DNA from: Spirochaetales bacterium | GTDB taxonomy: Bacteria > Spirochaetota > Spirochaetia > DSM-2461 | Length of the DNA: 64,000 nt | NCBI GenBank assembly: GCA_016936555.1 | Contig: JAFGXR010000049.1 | Location: 1-64,000, forward strand | Direction: 5' to 3' | Shown here: positions 1 through 8,144 of the stretch, piece by piece | Position numbering within the stretch: position 1 is the stretch's first letter | How the letters are laid out: each line of letters begins with the position of its first letter | Position numbers and translations under genes: made by a program | Notes under the pieces: generated by a model | Seen by the model: the letters and a program-made list of their open reading frames with translations, nothing else | Databases searched by the model: none | What the model was told of the DNA's origin: nothing

Positions 1-55
1 TCAGCTCCTGTATCGGTGGTACGATTAAACCATAACTTATTAAAGGAGCTATTTG

Positions 56-1066
56 ATGAAAAAAGTAGTATTACTTGCACTCGTTGCTGTTCTCGCTGTT
101 TCTGTTTCTTTTGCAAACGGTCAGCAGGACGACGGAAAAATTGTTATCGGAGCCAACATTTACAACTTCGCTGACAACTTCATGAACGCAGCTATGAAAC
201 CCGTTCTGGAAAGCTATGCAGCTGAAAAAGGCGCTGAAATCCAGGTTGTTGACTCTGAAAACCAGCAGGCCAAACTGAATGACCAGGTTGACGTATTCAT
301 CACTAAAGGTGTTGACGTTCTGGCTATCAACCTTGTAGACCCCGCTGCTGCCAGCACAATTATCGGAAAAGCAAAAGCTGCCGGAATTCCTCTGGTTCTT
401 TTCAACAAAGAAGCAACAGAAGCAGGTGCTATGGCTTCTTACGACAAAGTCTGGTACGTAGGAACTGACTCCAAAGAATCAGGAATGATTCAGGGACAGA
501 TGATGGTAGCGGACTGGCAGTCTCACCCCGAGTGGGACAAAAACGGTGACGGAACAGTTCAGTACGTTATGCTGAAAGGTGAACCCGGACATCCCGATGC
601 CGAAGCAAGAACAAAATACTCTGTAGAAGCGTTCAAAGAAGCTGGACTTAAAGTTCAGCAGCTCGCTCTCGAAGCTGATCCCAACTGGTCCACACAGCAC
701 GGAAACGACAAGATGGCTGCATGGCTGACTTCCAGCTTCGCGAACGACATCGAACTTGTAATCTGTAATAACGATGCCATGGGATTCGGTGCCATCAACG
801 CTATGAAAGCAGCCGGCGTAAGACTCCCCATCTACTCTGTAGACGCTCTTGACCAGGCTCTGACTCACATCGCTGACGGCGAGCTTGACGGAACAGTTCT
901 CAACGACGGTGCCAACCAGGCTAAAGCGACGATCGACCTGGCTATCAACGCTGCCATGGGTAAAGACGTAACGGCCGGAACAGGCTGGACTCTTCAGAAA
1001 GACGGATCCAAAGCTGTCAGAGTTCCCTACGTTGCTGTAACTCCCGAAAACTATCAGGACTTCTGA
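56..1066 (+). CDS. mglB: Galactose/glucose-binding periplasmic protein MglB
   Basis: Periplasmic receptor of the MglBAC importer; binds D-galactose or D-glucose and hands it to MglC. The protein is 336 residues, close to E. coli MglB, and shares long stretches with it: DNFMN near the N-terminus (sugar contact), INLVDPAAA, YVGTDSKESG, LKGEPGHPDAEAR (His/Asp/Arg sugar ligands), NNDAM, GTVLND and VRVPYV. The EF-hand-like calcium loop DKNGDGTVQ is intact. An N-terminal signal peptide (MKKVVLLALVAVLAVSVSFA) lacks a lipobox Cys, so it should be a soluble secreted protein rather than a lipoprotein. I chose ATG 56, with AAAGGAG 7 nt upstream, over the in-frame TTG at 53. First gene of mglBAC; its promoter lies outside or at the edge of the window. 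Confidence 0.96.
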   Translation: MKKVVLLALVAVLAVSVSFANGQQDDGKIVIGANIYNFADNFMNAAMKPVLESYAAEKGAEIQVVDSENQQAKLNDQVDVFITKGVDVLAINLVDPAAASTIIGKAKAAGIPLVLFNKEATEAGAMASYDKVWYVGTDSKESGMIQGQMMVADWQSHPEWDKNGDGTVQYVMLKGEPGHPDAEARTKYSVEAFKEAGLKVQQLALEADPNWSTQHGNDKMAAWLTSSFANDIELVICNNDAMGFGAINAMKAAGVRLPIYSVDALDQALTHIADGELDGTVLNDGANQAKATIDLAINAAMGKDVTAGTGWTLQKDGSKAVRVPYVAVTPENYQDF

Positions 1067-1101
1067 TAAAAACGGAATAGACAGTCATAACTGTTTTAAT
1101 C

Positions 1102-1128
1102 GGGAACCGGCTTGTAAAGGCCGGTTCC
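1102..1128 (+). promoter_or_regulatory. Intercistronic hairpin between mglB and mglA
   Basis: A 9-bp perfect stem (GGAACCGGC at 1103-1111, GCCGGTTCC at 1120-1128) with an 8-nt loop follows mglB. No T-run follows, so it is unlikely to be a full terminator. Such hairpins after binding-protein genes often protect the upstream mRNA or attenuate read-through, which would give more MglB than MglA/C; that role is inference. Confidence 0.6.
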
Positions 1129-1182
1129 TGAATCATTGTCCACCCGGTCGGCGGGCTGTAGAAAAAGAGAGGGGTGTTTCAT

Positions 1183-2706
1183 TTGCACGAAGAATATTTA
1201 TTAAGTATCAAAGATGTATGCAAATCATTCTCCGGCGTTAAGGTCCTCAAGAATGTTTGTCTGAACATCAAGGCGGGAACTGTTCATTCCCTGATGGGAG
1301 AGAACGGAGCCGGTAAATCTACATTGATGAAATGCCTTTTCGGTATATATAAGCAGGATTCCGGAGAGTTCTTTCTCGATGGTGAGGCTTTTAACTTCAC
1401 CGATCCCAAACATGCATTGGAAAACGGTGTTTCCATGGTTCATCAGGAATTGAATCAGGTAACCAAGAGGACGATCTCCGACAACATATGGCTCGGTCGC
1501 TATCCCACTAAAGGGCCTTTTGTCGACGAGAAGAAGATGTATAATGATACGATGGCCCTTTTTAAAAGGCTGAATATCCATCTGGATCCCAGAACGAGAC
1601 TGGATAAGCTTTCGGTATCACAGCGGCAGATGGTGGAAATCGCCAAAGCTGTATCCTATGACGCTAAAGTCATTGTTCTCGACGAACCCACATCCTCCCT
1701 GACAGCTCATGAAGTCGAGATGCTCTTTGATATTATGAAAGTCCTTAAAAATGAAGGCGTCGGCATCGTCTACATTTCTCATAAGATGGAAGAGATTTTC
1801 GAAGTATCTGATGAAGTGACGGTATTGCGGGACGGTTTCTATATCGGAACTGAAGACATCGCCAATCTGACAATGGAGAAGATCGTCAATATGATGGTCG
1901 GGCGCGAACTGGAAGACCGTTTTCCTCCCAAGGAAAATGTTCCCGGCGATGTTCATATGGCGGTGAAGAACCTTTCCACCCGTTATGCTCCGGAAGTTCA
2001 CGATGTTAATTTTGAATTGAAACGGGGAGAGATCCTCGGTGTCGCCGGTCTGGTCGGAGCGGGGCGGACGGAAATGGTGGAAGCTCTTTTCGGCGCCAGA
2101 ACACTCAAAAGCGGCGAAATATATATAGATGGAAAAAAGATCGATAATTCGACACCTAATAAAGCGATTAAAAATCACTTCGCTCTCCTGACGGAAGAGA
2201 GAAGGGAGACGGGGATCTATCCCGTAGCCGATATCACTTTCAACTCCACGATATCGAACATTAAATCCTATAAAAACAGATTGGGTTATCTTGTCGATAA
2301 GAAGATGAAAGATGATACGGATGAGCAGATCCGGGCCATGAGGATTAAAACTCCGAACAGAAGGGAGAAAATCAGGTCTTTGAGCGGCGGGAACCAGCAG
2401 AAAGTCATTATCGGACGGTGGCTGCTGACCGATCCCGATATCCTTCTTCTCGATGAACCTACCAGGGGAATCGACGTCGGAGCCAAGTACGAAATTTATC
2501 AGCTGATAATCAACCTCGCCAAAAGAGGAAAATCCATAATCGTCGTTTCATCGGAGATGCCCGAACTCCTCGGAATTACCAATAGAATCATGGTCATGAG
2601 CAACGGCAGAGTTTCGGGAATCGTCAATACCGATGAAACCACACAGACAGAAATTTTCAACCTGTCGGCAAAATATCTTAATAATACCAGAGAGGCAGAG
2701 GTATGA
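1183..2706 (+). CDS. mglA: Galactose/methyl galactoside ABC transporter ATP-binding protein MglA
   Basis: Cytoplasmic ATPase of the Mgl importer, a tandem two-cassette protein of the sugar (CUT2) type. First cassette: Walker [10 protein letters not shown], signature VSQRQ, Walker [12 protein letters not shown]. Second cassette: degenerate P-loop [10 protein letters not shown], signature LSGGNQQK, Walker [13 protein letters not shown]. Length is about 507 residues, as in E. coli MglA. The start is uncertain: GTG 1174 sits inside the purine-rich GAGAGGGG (1167-1174), whereas the in-frame TTG at 1183 has that sequence at normal spacing, so I prefer TTG 1183. The stop overlaps the start of mglC, indicating translational coupling. 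Confidence 0.95.
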   Translation: MHEEYLLSIKDVCKSFSGVKVLKNVCLNIKAGTVHSLMGENGAGKSTLMKCLFGIYKQDSGEFFLDGEAFNFTDPKHALENGVSMVHQELNQVTKRTISDNIWLGRYPTKGPFVDEKKMYNDTMALFKRLNIHLDPRTRLDKLSVSQRQMVEIAKAVSYDAKVIVLDEPTSSLTAHEVEMLFDIMKVLKNEGVGIVYISHKMEEIFEVSDEVTVLRDGFYIGTEDIANLTMEKIVNMMVGRELEDRFPPKENVPGDVHMAVKNLSTRYAPEVHDVNFELKRGEILGVAGLVGAGRTEMVEALFGARTLKSGEIYIDGKKIDNSTPNKAIKNHFALLTEERRETGIYPVADITFNSTISNIKSYKNRLGYLVDKKMKDDTDEQIRAMRIKTPNRREKIRSLSGGNQQKVIIGRWLLTDPDILLLDEPTRGIDVGAKYEIYQLIINLAKRGKSIIVVSSEMPELLGITNRIMVMSNGRVSGIVNTDETTQTEIFNLSAKYLNNTREAEV

Positions 2707-3734
2707 GTTCAGAAAATATTGTAAAGAAGTTATTTACCAAAAGCACCGATGAGTGGAAAGAGCTTCTTATAAACAACGCGATCTACATTGTTGTCGCCGC
2801 AATTATCCTATTCATAGTTATCAGGGAGCCTTCCTTTGTTTCGGTTCCCGTATTCAGAAATATTCTGACACAGTCTTCGGTACGCCTGATTCTGGCATAC
2901 GGGGTAGCGGGTATTATCATTCTTCAGGGAACCGACCTTTCGCTCGGCCGCCTTGTCGGATTCGCCGCCGTCGTATCAGGCTCTCTTCTCCAGAGACCCG
3001 ATTACGCCAACCGTTTTTTCCCCGATTTGCAGGCCCTTCCTCTCTTTGTTCCCCTGCTGATTGCCATGGTGGTCACAATCGTTCTCAGTGCGATTAACGG
3101 CTGGGTCGTTGCCCAGTTTAAAATCCATCCCTTTCTGGCGACGATGGGCATGATGATAACCGCTTACGGTATTCTCTCCATTTATTTCGCTTCGGGAGCG
3201 CCGGGACCGCAGCCGATCGGAGGGTTCGATAACCGTTACACAGATTTTGTAATCGGAACGACATTAGGTATTCCGAATCTCGTTATCTATGCGGCGCTTA
3301 CCAGTGTGGTTATATGGTTTCTCTGGAACAAAACAACTTTCGGGAAAAACATGTATGCCGTGGGGGGGAATCCCGAAGCGGCCAAAGTGTCGGGCGTTAA
3401 CGTTATGATCACGACCATCCTCGTATACATTCTGGCCGGAGCACTTTACGGCATCGGTGGATTTCTGGAAGCAGCCCGCATCGGAAGTGCCAACAACGGT
3501 ACCGGGTTCGGATACGAGCTCGATGCCATCGCGGCCTGTGTCGTCGGGGGAATCTCCTTCAGCGGGGGAATAGGAAAAGTTTCCGGAGCCATTATCGGTG
3601 TTCTTATGTTCACCATTATCAGTTACGGAATGACCTTTATGGGTCTTGATATGTACTACCAGTACATCATCAAGGGAATCATTATTGTAGCAGCCGTATC
3701 TCTGGATACGAAAAAATATTTGAAGAAGTCTTAA
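2703..3734 (+). CDS. mglC: Galactose/methyl galactoside ABC transporter permease MglC
   Basis: Membrane channel subunit of the Mgl importer (BPD_transp_2 family), 343 residues with about eight to ten hydrophobic segments. Family features include [22 protein letters not shown] near residues 60-85, the [12 protein letters not shown] loop that contacts the ATPase, and the GGxxxxGGIGxVSGAIIG motif toward the C-terminus. ATG overlaps the mglA stop by 4 nt (ATGA). Last gene of the operon, followed about 90 bp later by a strong terminator. Confidence 0.95.
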   Translation: MSSENIVKKLFTKSTDEWKELLINNAIYIVVAAIILFIVIREPSFVSVPVFRNILTQSSVRLILAYGVAGIIILQGTDLSLGRLVGFAAVVSGSLLQRPDYANRFFPDLQALPLFVPLLIAMVVTIVLSAINGWVVAQFKIHPFLATMGMMITAYGILSIYFASGAPGPQPIGGFDNRYTDFVIGTTLGIPNLVIYAALTSVVIWFLWNKTTFGKNMYAVGGNPEAAKVSGVNVMITTILVYILAGALYGIGGFLEAARIGSANNGTGFGYELDAIAACVVGGISFSGGIGKVSGAIIGVLMFTIISYGMTFMGLDMYYQYIIKGIIIVAAVSLDTKKYLKKS

Positions 3735-3820
3735 GCTAATTGACCGGTTGCCAGTTGGGATCGGCTCCCGGTCTTTGCAGGACTGAAATCGTTGTTAAAC
3801 TACTCCTTTTTTTTGATGCT

Positions 3821-3855
3821 GAAGCCGTTCTGTGTTACAGAGCGGCTTCTTTTTT
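3821..3855 (+). terminator. Rho-independent terminator of mglBAC
   Basis: A 13-bp stem (3821-3833 with 3837-3849, one G-T pair) with a GTT loop is followed by six T (3850-3855). The T-run abuts the stop codon of the convergent nadA gene. The opposite strand has no T-run, so it serves mgl only. Confidence 0.92.
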
Positions 3856-4783
3856 AAAGAGAGAGATCTTTTTCAATCATCCGGATGATCGGCTTCTTCG
3901 CCTTCTCTATGGTCTGTTCATCGAGAAGGATTTCCGTTTCATTCTTTTCAAGCGCATGGATGATATGGTCCAGTTCAATCATTTTCATATTCATACACAC
4001 CGCCTGTTCCGAAATGGGAATGAAAAGCTTATCGGGGTTCTCTTTCCGGAGCCTGTGAATGATTCCCAGTTCTGTCGCCACGATAATCTGCTTCGCATCG
4101 GTTTCTTTCGCGAAGCGCAGCATACCGCCCGTACTGAGAGCATGATCCGATAGCTCTATGACTTCGGGACGGCACTCGGGATGAACCATTGTCACCGCAT
4201 CGGGAAATTCCTTTTTCTTTTTGAGGATATCCTCGGGAGTCAGGCGCATATGGGTGGGGCAGAACCCTTTCCACAAAACGATATCCCGCCCGGTCTGTTT
4301 GGCCACATAGGCCCCCAGGTTTTTATCGGGCAGAAATAACACCTGTTTGTCTTCTGGAACAAGGGACACGATTTCGGCGGCATTGGCTGATGTGCAGCAG
4401 ACATCCACTTCGGTCTTCAATTCAGCGGTACTGTTTACATAGCAGACTGTTACGGCATCAGGATAATCCGCTTTGAATTTCTTTAAAGCCCCGGCTGTAG
4501 CCATATCGGCCATAGGGCAGCCGCTTTCCTTTACCGGATGGAGCACGGTTTTGTGAGGGCTGAGTATCTTGGCCGTTTCTGCCATAAATTGAACTCCGCA
4601 GAAGACAATGACATCTTCATTGATATCTCTTGCCTTGATGCTCAGTTCCAGGGAATCCCCAACGAAATCCGCCACATCCTGAACCTCTCCCAGAACGTAG
4701 TTGTGGGCTAGAATGATAGCGTTTTTTTCTTTTTTAAGTTTTTTTATTCTGTCGATCTTTTCCTGATTATACGGTTCAGACAT
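3854..4783 (-). CDS. nadA: Quinolinate synthase NadA
   Basis: Condenses iminoaspartate with dihydroxyacetone phosphate to quinolinate in de novo NAD synthesis; cytoplasmic, oxygen-sensitive [4Fe-4S] enzyme. It has 309 residues, the short form common outside enterobacteria. The three cluster ligands are Cys89 (SGCPMADM), Cys175 (GFCPTH) and Cys263 (EQAVCMNM), with spacing close to that of the Thermotoga enzyme. Other family blocks are AHNYV, GDSLELS, YVNSTAE, HPECRPEV and TELGI. GAGG precedes the ATG. nadB and nadC are not in the window. A dyad overlaps its likely -10 (separate entry), suggesting repression. Confidence 0.96.
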   Translation of the reverse strand: MSEPYNQEKIDRIKKLKKEKNAIILAHNYVLGEVQDVADFVGDSLELSIKARDINEDVIVFCGVQFMAETAKILSPHKTVLHPVKESGCPMADMATAGALKKFKADYPDAVTVCYVNSTAELKTEVDVCCTSANAAEIVSLVPEDKQVLFLPDKNLGAYVAKQTGRDIVLWKGFCPTHMRLTPEDILKKKKEFPDAVTMVHPECRPEVIELSDHALSTGGMLRFAKETDAKQIIVATELGIIHRLRKENPDKLFIPISEQAVCMNMKMIELDHIIHALEKNETEILLDEQTIEKAKKPIIRMIEKDLSL

Positions 4784-4876
4784 GATTTTTCCTCAATTCT
4801 TCAGCCAACGCCTATTGCGGATCGCACAAGGATGGCCTATTTTCTTTTCTACCGATTTGCCTTACTGCTTAAAAGG

Positions 4877-4927
4877 ATGCATAAAGGCGTTTTATGCATT
4901 TTAGCGATTACTTTATAGCGGTGTAAA
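4877..4927 (-). promoter_or_regulatory. Probable nadA promoter with overlapping dyad
   Basis: Read on the minus strand, TTTACA (4922-4927), an 18-bp spacer and TAAAAT (4898-4903) form a sigma70-type promoter facing nadA. A perfect 9-bp inverted repeat, ATGCATAAA (4877-4885) and TTTATGCAT (4891-4899), overlaps the -10 and presumed start site. That position suits a repressor operator; the regulator is unknown. Confidence 0.55.
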
Positions 4928-5000
4928 GCCTTTAAAAAAGAGAGCTTACAGTTGTTCCGTTCATTACTTATTTTTTTTATGAATCCTTCTGAAAAAAAAC

Positions 5001-5043
5001 TTGACTAAGCCGTATACTTTTGTAAACTATAGATATAGTCTAC
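5001..5043 (+). promoter_or_regulatory. Promoter and dyad operator of the Rrf2-cysK-metY operon
   Basis: TTGACT (5001-5006), a 16-bp spacer and TAAACT (5023-5028) make a plausible promoter. Over the -10 lies a 22-bp dyad with arms GTAAACTATA (5022-5031) and TATAGTCTAC (5034-5043), 9 of 10 positions complementary. A further half-like GTAGAC occurs at 5051-5056. The location fits autoregulation by the Rrf2 protein encoded 38 bp downstream (inference). Confidence 0.6.
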
Positions 5044-5080
5044 AAAAAAGGTAGACATAAAGAACTTTAAGGATGGAAAT

Positions 5081-5515
5081 ATGAAGTTATCAACCAGAAG
5101 CAGATATGCGGCCAGAGCTATTATCGAAATTGCAAAGCAGACAGGCGATAAGCCGATTACAAGGAAAAGTATCTGTGAAAGCCAGGAGATATCCTCCTCC
5201 TATCTGGAAAATATTTTAATTATATTGAAAAATCAGGGGATTATTAAAACGATAAGAGGCCCCAGAGGCGGCTATGCTCTGGCCCGGGATCCTCACGATA
5301 TTTCCATGTTCGAAATCGTAAGCGCATTTGAAGGATCCATTTCCGCCGTTCACTGTGTTGACGATCCGACAAACTGTCCCAGATATAAAAACTGCCCCAC
5401 AAAAGTCGTCTGGGAAGCCTTGATGAAATCCCAGAGAGATGTTCTCAAGAGTTTTACAATAGAAGATCTTATGAAACAGAATGAGAACGAGAAAAGTCCG
5501 GAATATCTGATCTGA
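5081..5515 (+). CDS. Rrf2-family regulator with Fe-S-type cysteines, probable sulfur/cysteine regulator
   Basis: A 144-residue winged-helix protein: MKLSTRSRYAARAI start, recognition helix around ISSSYLENILIILKN, wing GPRGGYALAR. Cys92, Cys99 and Cys105 form a CX6CX5C array at the same place as the cluster ligands of IscR (CX5CX5C), so it may bind an Fe-S cluster. It heads an operon with cysK and an OAH sulfhydrylase. In Bacillus the Rrf2 protein CymR controls cysteine metabolism with CysK, so a CymR-like role is the best context-based guess. The SD TAAGGATGG precedes the ATG, and a dyad covers its promoter. Confidence 0.88.
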   Translation: MKLSTRSRYAARAIIEIAKQTGDKPITRKSICESQEISSSYLENILIILKNQGIIKTIRGPRGGYALARDPHDISMFEIVSAFEGSISAVHCVDDPTNCPRYKNCPTKVVWEALMKSQRDVLKSFTIEDLMKQNENEKSPEYLI

Positions 5516-5551
5516 AATCAAAAAAAGAAAAGAGTGTGAAGAGGTGTCTCA

Positions 5552-6466
5552 ATGAGAATATATGATGATATTACTCAGCTGGTGGGTCATACCCCGCTGG
5601 TTCGAATAAATTCCATTTCCGGAGAAACCGGAAACGAAATTATAGGGAAAATGGAATCATTCAATCCTTTATCAAGCATCAAAGACAGAATTGCCCTTGC
5701 CATGATAGAGCAGGCCGAGAAAGAGGGCTTCCTGAAAAAAGGCGGTCTTATCGTCGAGCCTACAAGCGGCAATACGGGAATCGGTCTGGCCTTTGTCGCC
5801 GCAGCCCGCGGATATAAAATAATTCTGGTCATGCCCGATACCATGAGTATGGAGCGGCGGAATATTCTGTCGGCTCTCGGCGCCGAGCTTGTCCTTACTC
5901 CCGGTACGGCGGGTATGAAGGGGGCAATTGAAAAGGCCGGTGAAATTCTCCTGGAAAACCCCGGCAGCTTCATGCCCCAGCAGTTTGAGAATCCCGCCAA
6001 CCCTCAGATCCACAGAGTGACGACAGCAAAAGAAATCCTGGAGGACACGGAGGGTAAAGTCGATTATTTCGTAGCCGGAATCGGAACAGGAGGAACCATT
6101 ACCGGAACCGGAGAAATACTGAAAAAGGAAATTCCCGGTATCAGAGTTATAGCCGTGGAGCCTTACGGTTCGTCGGTTCTTTCGGGCATGTCTCCGGGGC
6201 CTCATAAGATTCAGGGAATCGGAGCCGGCTTTATCCCGAAAGTTCTCAACAGGGACATTATTGATGAAATCGTCCGGATCCCCTCCGACGATGCGGCCGA
6301 AACGACGAGAAATGTCGCAAAACAGGATGGGATCTTTCTGGGAATTTCCGCCGGAGCCGCGCTCACGGCGGCTAAGAGAATAGCTTCGGGCGAGAAAGGG
6401 AAGCGAATCGTTGTCATTCTCCCCGATAGCGGTGACCGCTATCTCTCCACATGGATATACAGTTGA
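5552..6466 (+). CDS. cysK: Cysteine synthase (O-acetylserine sulfhydrylase) CysK
   Basis: PLP enzyme that makes L-cysteine from O-acetylserine and sulfide in the cytoplasm. It has 304 residues, usual for the family. Lys44 in NPLSSIKDR binds PLP; PTSGNTGIG is the substrate loop; GTGGTITGTG binds the PLP phosphate; and GIGAGFIP precedes the C-terminal SAGAA block. It starts 36 bp after the Rrf2 gene and lies 10 bp from the next gene, so all three are probably one transcript. No serine acetyltransferase gene is in the window. Confidence 0.95.
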   Translation: MRIYDDITQLVGHTPLVRINSISGETGNEIIGKMESFNPLSSIKDRIALAMIEQAEKEGFLKKGGLIVEPTSGNTGIGLAFVAAARGYKIILVMPDTMSMERRNILSALGAELVLTPGTAGMKGAIEKAGEILLENPGSFMPQQFENPANPQIHRVTTAKEILEDTEGKVDYFVAGIGTGGTITGTGEILKKEIPGIRVIAVEPYGSSVLSGMSPGPHKIQGIGAGFIPKVLNRDIIDEIVRIPSDDAAETTRNVAKQDGIFLGISAGAALTAAKRIASGEKGKRIVVILPDSGDRYLSTWIYS

Positions 6467-6476
6467 AGGAAACAAT

Positions 6477-7751
6477 ATGAGTTACAAATTTAATACGAAG
6501 GCCATACATTCCGGAAATTACACCGATGAAACGGGAGCCCGCGCCGTTCCCGTCCACAGAACCAGCGCTTTTCTGTTCCGCGATGCCGAGCATGCCGCCA
6601 ACCTTTTTGCGCTGAAGGAACTGGGAAACATCTACACCAGACTCCAGAATCCCACACAGGATGTTCTGGAGAAGCGGGTTGCCGATCTCGAAGGGGGAGT
6701 CGCGGCTCTGGCCCTGGCTTCCGGAACCTCCGCGATTTTTTACACGGTAATCAACACCTGCGCCATGGGGGACGAGGTCGTGGCCGCTGTGAATTTATAC
6801 GGCGGAACTTTTACCATGTTCAAGGATATTCTTCCCGGCCTGGGAATCAGGGTCCGCTTTGTGAACCCCGTCAACCCGGAGGAGTTCGAAGAGGCGATTA
6901 ATGAGAAAACCAGGCTTCTCTATACGGAAGTGATCGGCAATCCCTCTCTCGATGTCGCTTCCATCAGGGATATAGCCGCTATTGCGGACAGGCACGGAAT
7001 CCCCCTGGCCGTGGACTCCACGTTTACGACTCCCTATCTGATCAGACCATTGGAGCAGGGAGCGCATATTGTTGTCCACTCCCTTACGAAGTGGATGGGA
7101 GGACACGGCACGGGCATCGGAGGAATTGTCGTGGACGGTGGAAAATTCGACTGGTCCGACAGGAGATTCAAACTCTATAGCGATCCGGAACCGTCATATC
7201 ACGATCTCAGATTCGGACACGATCTGGGAGATCTGCAGCAGCTGGCTTTTATCCTCCGCATGAGGCTGATCCCTCTCCGGAATCTCGGGGCCTGTATCAG
7301 TCCCGATAATGCCTGGATTTTCCTGCAGGGGCTGGAAACTCTCGCCCTTAGAATGGAAAGGCATTGCTCCAATGCCCTGGCTGTCGCCCGTTTTTTGAAA
7401 AAGCACCCCGAAGTCTCCTGGGTGAGATACCCCGGACTCGAAGATGATCCCGCTTATGGAACAGCTTCCCGGGAACTGGAGAACGGCTTCGGCGGCATGG
7501 TGGTTTTCGGAGTCAGGGAAGGGCGTGAAGGCGGTGAGCGTTTTATAAACAATCTGAAATTGTTTTCACACCTGGCCAATGTGGGGGATGCGAAAAGCCT
7601 GGCCATTCATCCCGCCAGCACAACACATTCCCAGCTTTCGGAAGACGATCTGAAAAAGGGCAGTATCGGACCCGATCTGATAAGACTCTCGGTCGGAATC
7701 GAACACATTGATGATCTTATTGAAGATCTCGATCAGGCTTTGAGCAGATAA
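6477..7751 (+). CDS. O-acetylhomoserine sulfhydrylase (MetY type, Cys/Met metabolism PLP family)
   Basis: PLP enzyme of the trans-sulfuration family, 424 residues. The long form, the FNTKAIHSG start and the insert around the KLYSDPEPSYHDL region are typical of O-acetyl-L-homoserine sulfhydrylases, which make homocysteine directly from sulfide. Lys205 in HSLTKWMGGHG binds PLP; YTRLQNPTQ and ASGTSAI are phosphate and ring contacts; SVGIEH is near the C-terminus. A cystathionine synthase/lyase activity cannot be excluded from sequence alone. Start chosen at ATG 6477 with AAGGA upstream; a longer reading frame from 6411 would overlap cysK. Confidence 0.9.
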   Translation: MSYKFNTKAIHSGNYTDETGARAVPVHRTSAFLFRDAEHAANLFALKELGNIYTRLQNPTQDVLEKRVADLEGGVAALALASGTSAIFYTVINTCAMGDEVVAAVNLYGGTFTMFKDILPGLGIRVRFVNPVNPEEFEEAINEKTRLLYTEVIGNPSLDVASIRDIAAIADRHGIPLAVDSTFTTPYLIRPLEQGAHIVVHSLTKWMGGHGTGIGGIVVDGGKFDWSDRRFKLYSDPEPSYHDLRFGHDLGDLQQLAFILRMRLIPLRNLGACISPDNAWIFLQGLETLALRMERHCSNALAVARFLKKHPEVSWVRYPGLEDDPAYGTASRELENGFGGMVVFGVREGREGGERFINNLKLFSHLANVGDAKSLAIHPASTTHSQLSEDDLKKGSIGPDLIRLSVGIEHIDDLIEDLDQALSR

Positions 7752-7759
7752 ATTCCTGA

Positions 7760-7790
7760 AAAGGGCTGATTTTTTTCAGCCCTTTCTTAT
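7760..7790 (+). terminator. Terminator after the cysK-metY operon
   Basis: AAAGGGCTGA (7760-7769) and TCAGCCCTTT (7776-7785) form a 10-bp perfect stem with a T6 loop, followed by a T-rich but interrupted tail. Confidence 0.8.
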
Positions 7791-7814
7791 TTATTTTGTT
7801 CTATAATCAATGTT

Positions 7815-8144
7815 ATGAAAGTTGCAGAAAAAAACGGAATCAGATTAATCTCTCTGGAAACGGATCATCTGGACGCCTTAAACTCCGATGAAATCAAAAA
7901 AAATATGATTTCCAATAGCGAAGGGGCCGATAAAGTCGTACTCAATCTTGGAAACATCTCCTTTATCGACAGCTCCGGGCTCGGAGCTATTTTAACTGTT
8001 TTCCGTCATATCGGGAGTTCTAACGGTCAAATGGTTATCGCGGAACCGAGAGAATCTGTCCGGGTTCTTTTCAAACTCGTCCGTTTGTCCCATATGATCA
8101 AGGTCTTTGACAGGGAGAGCGAAGCCATAGCAAGCCTGCAATGA
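7815..8144 (+). CDS. STAS-domain anti-sigma factor antagonist (RsbV/SpoIIAA-like)
   Basis: A 109-residue single STAS domain. FIDSSGLGAIL near residues 50-60 contains the serine(s) that a partner kinase phosphorylates in SpoIIAA/RsbV. The next gene, overlapping by ATGA, encodes both a PP2C phosphatase and an RsbW-like kinase domain, so the two genes form a self-contained partner switch; its downstream target is not in view. A TATAAT ends 7 nt before the ATG and no Shine-Dalgarno sequence is visible, so the mRNA may be leaderless. Confidence 0.88.
   Translation: MKVAEKNGIRLISLETDHLDALNSDEIKKNMISNSEGADKVVLNLGNISFIDSSGLGAILTVFRHIGSSNGQMVIAEPRESVRVLFKLVRLSHMIKVFDRESEAIASLQ

Noticed and set aside
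53-58. TTG at 53 as the mglB start
   Set aside because: ATG 56 follows immediately with better spacing from AAAGGAG.
3740-4153. Plus-strand 137-codon frame opposite nadA
   Set aside because: Begins inside the mgl terminator region and lies antisense to a well-conserved gene.
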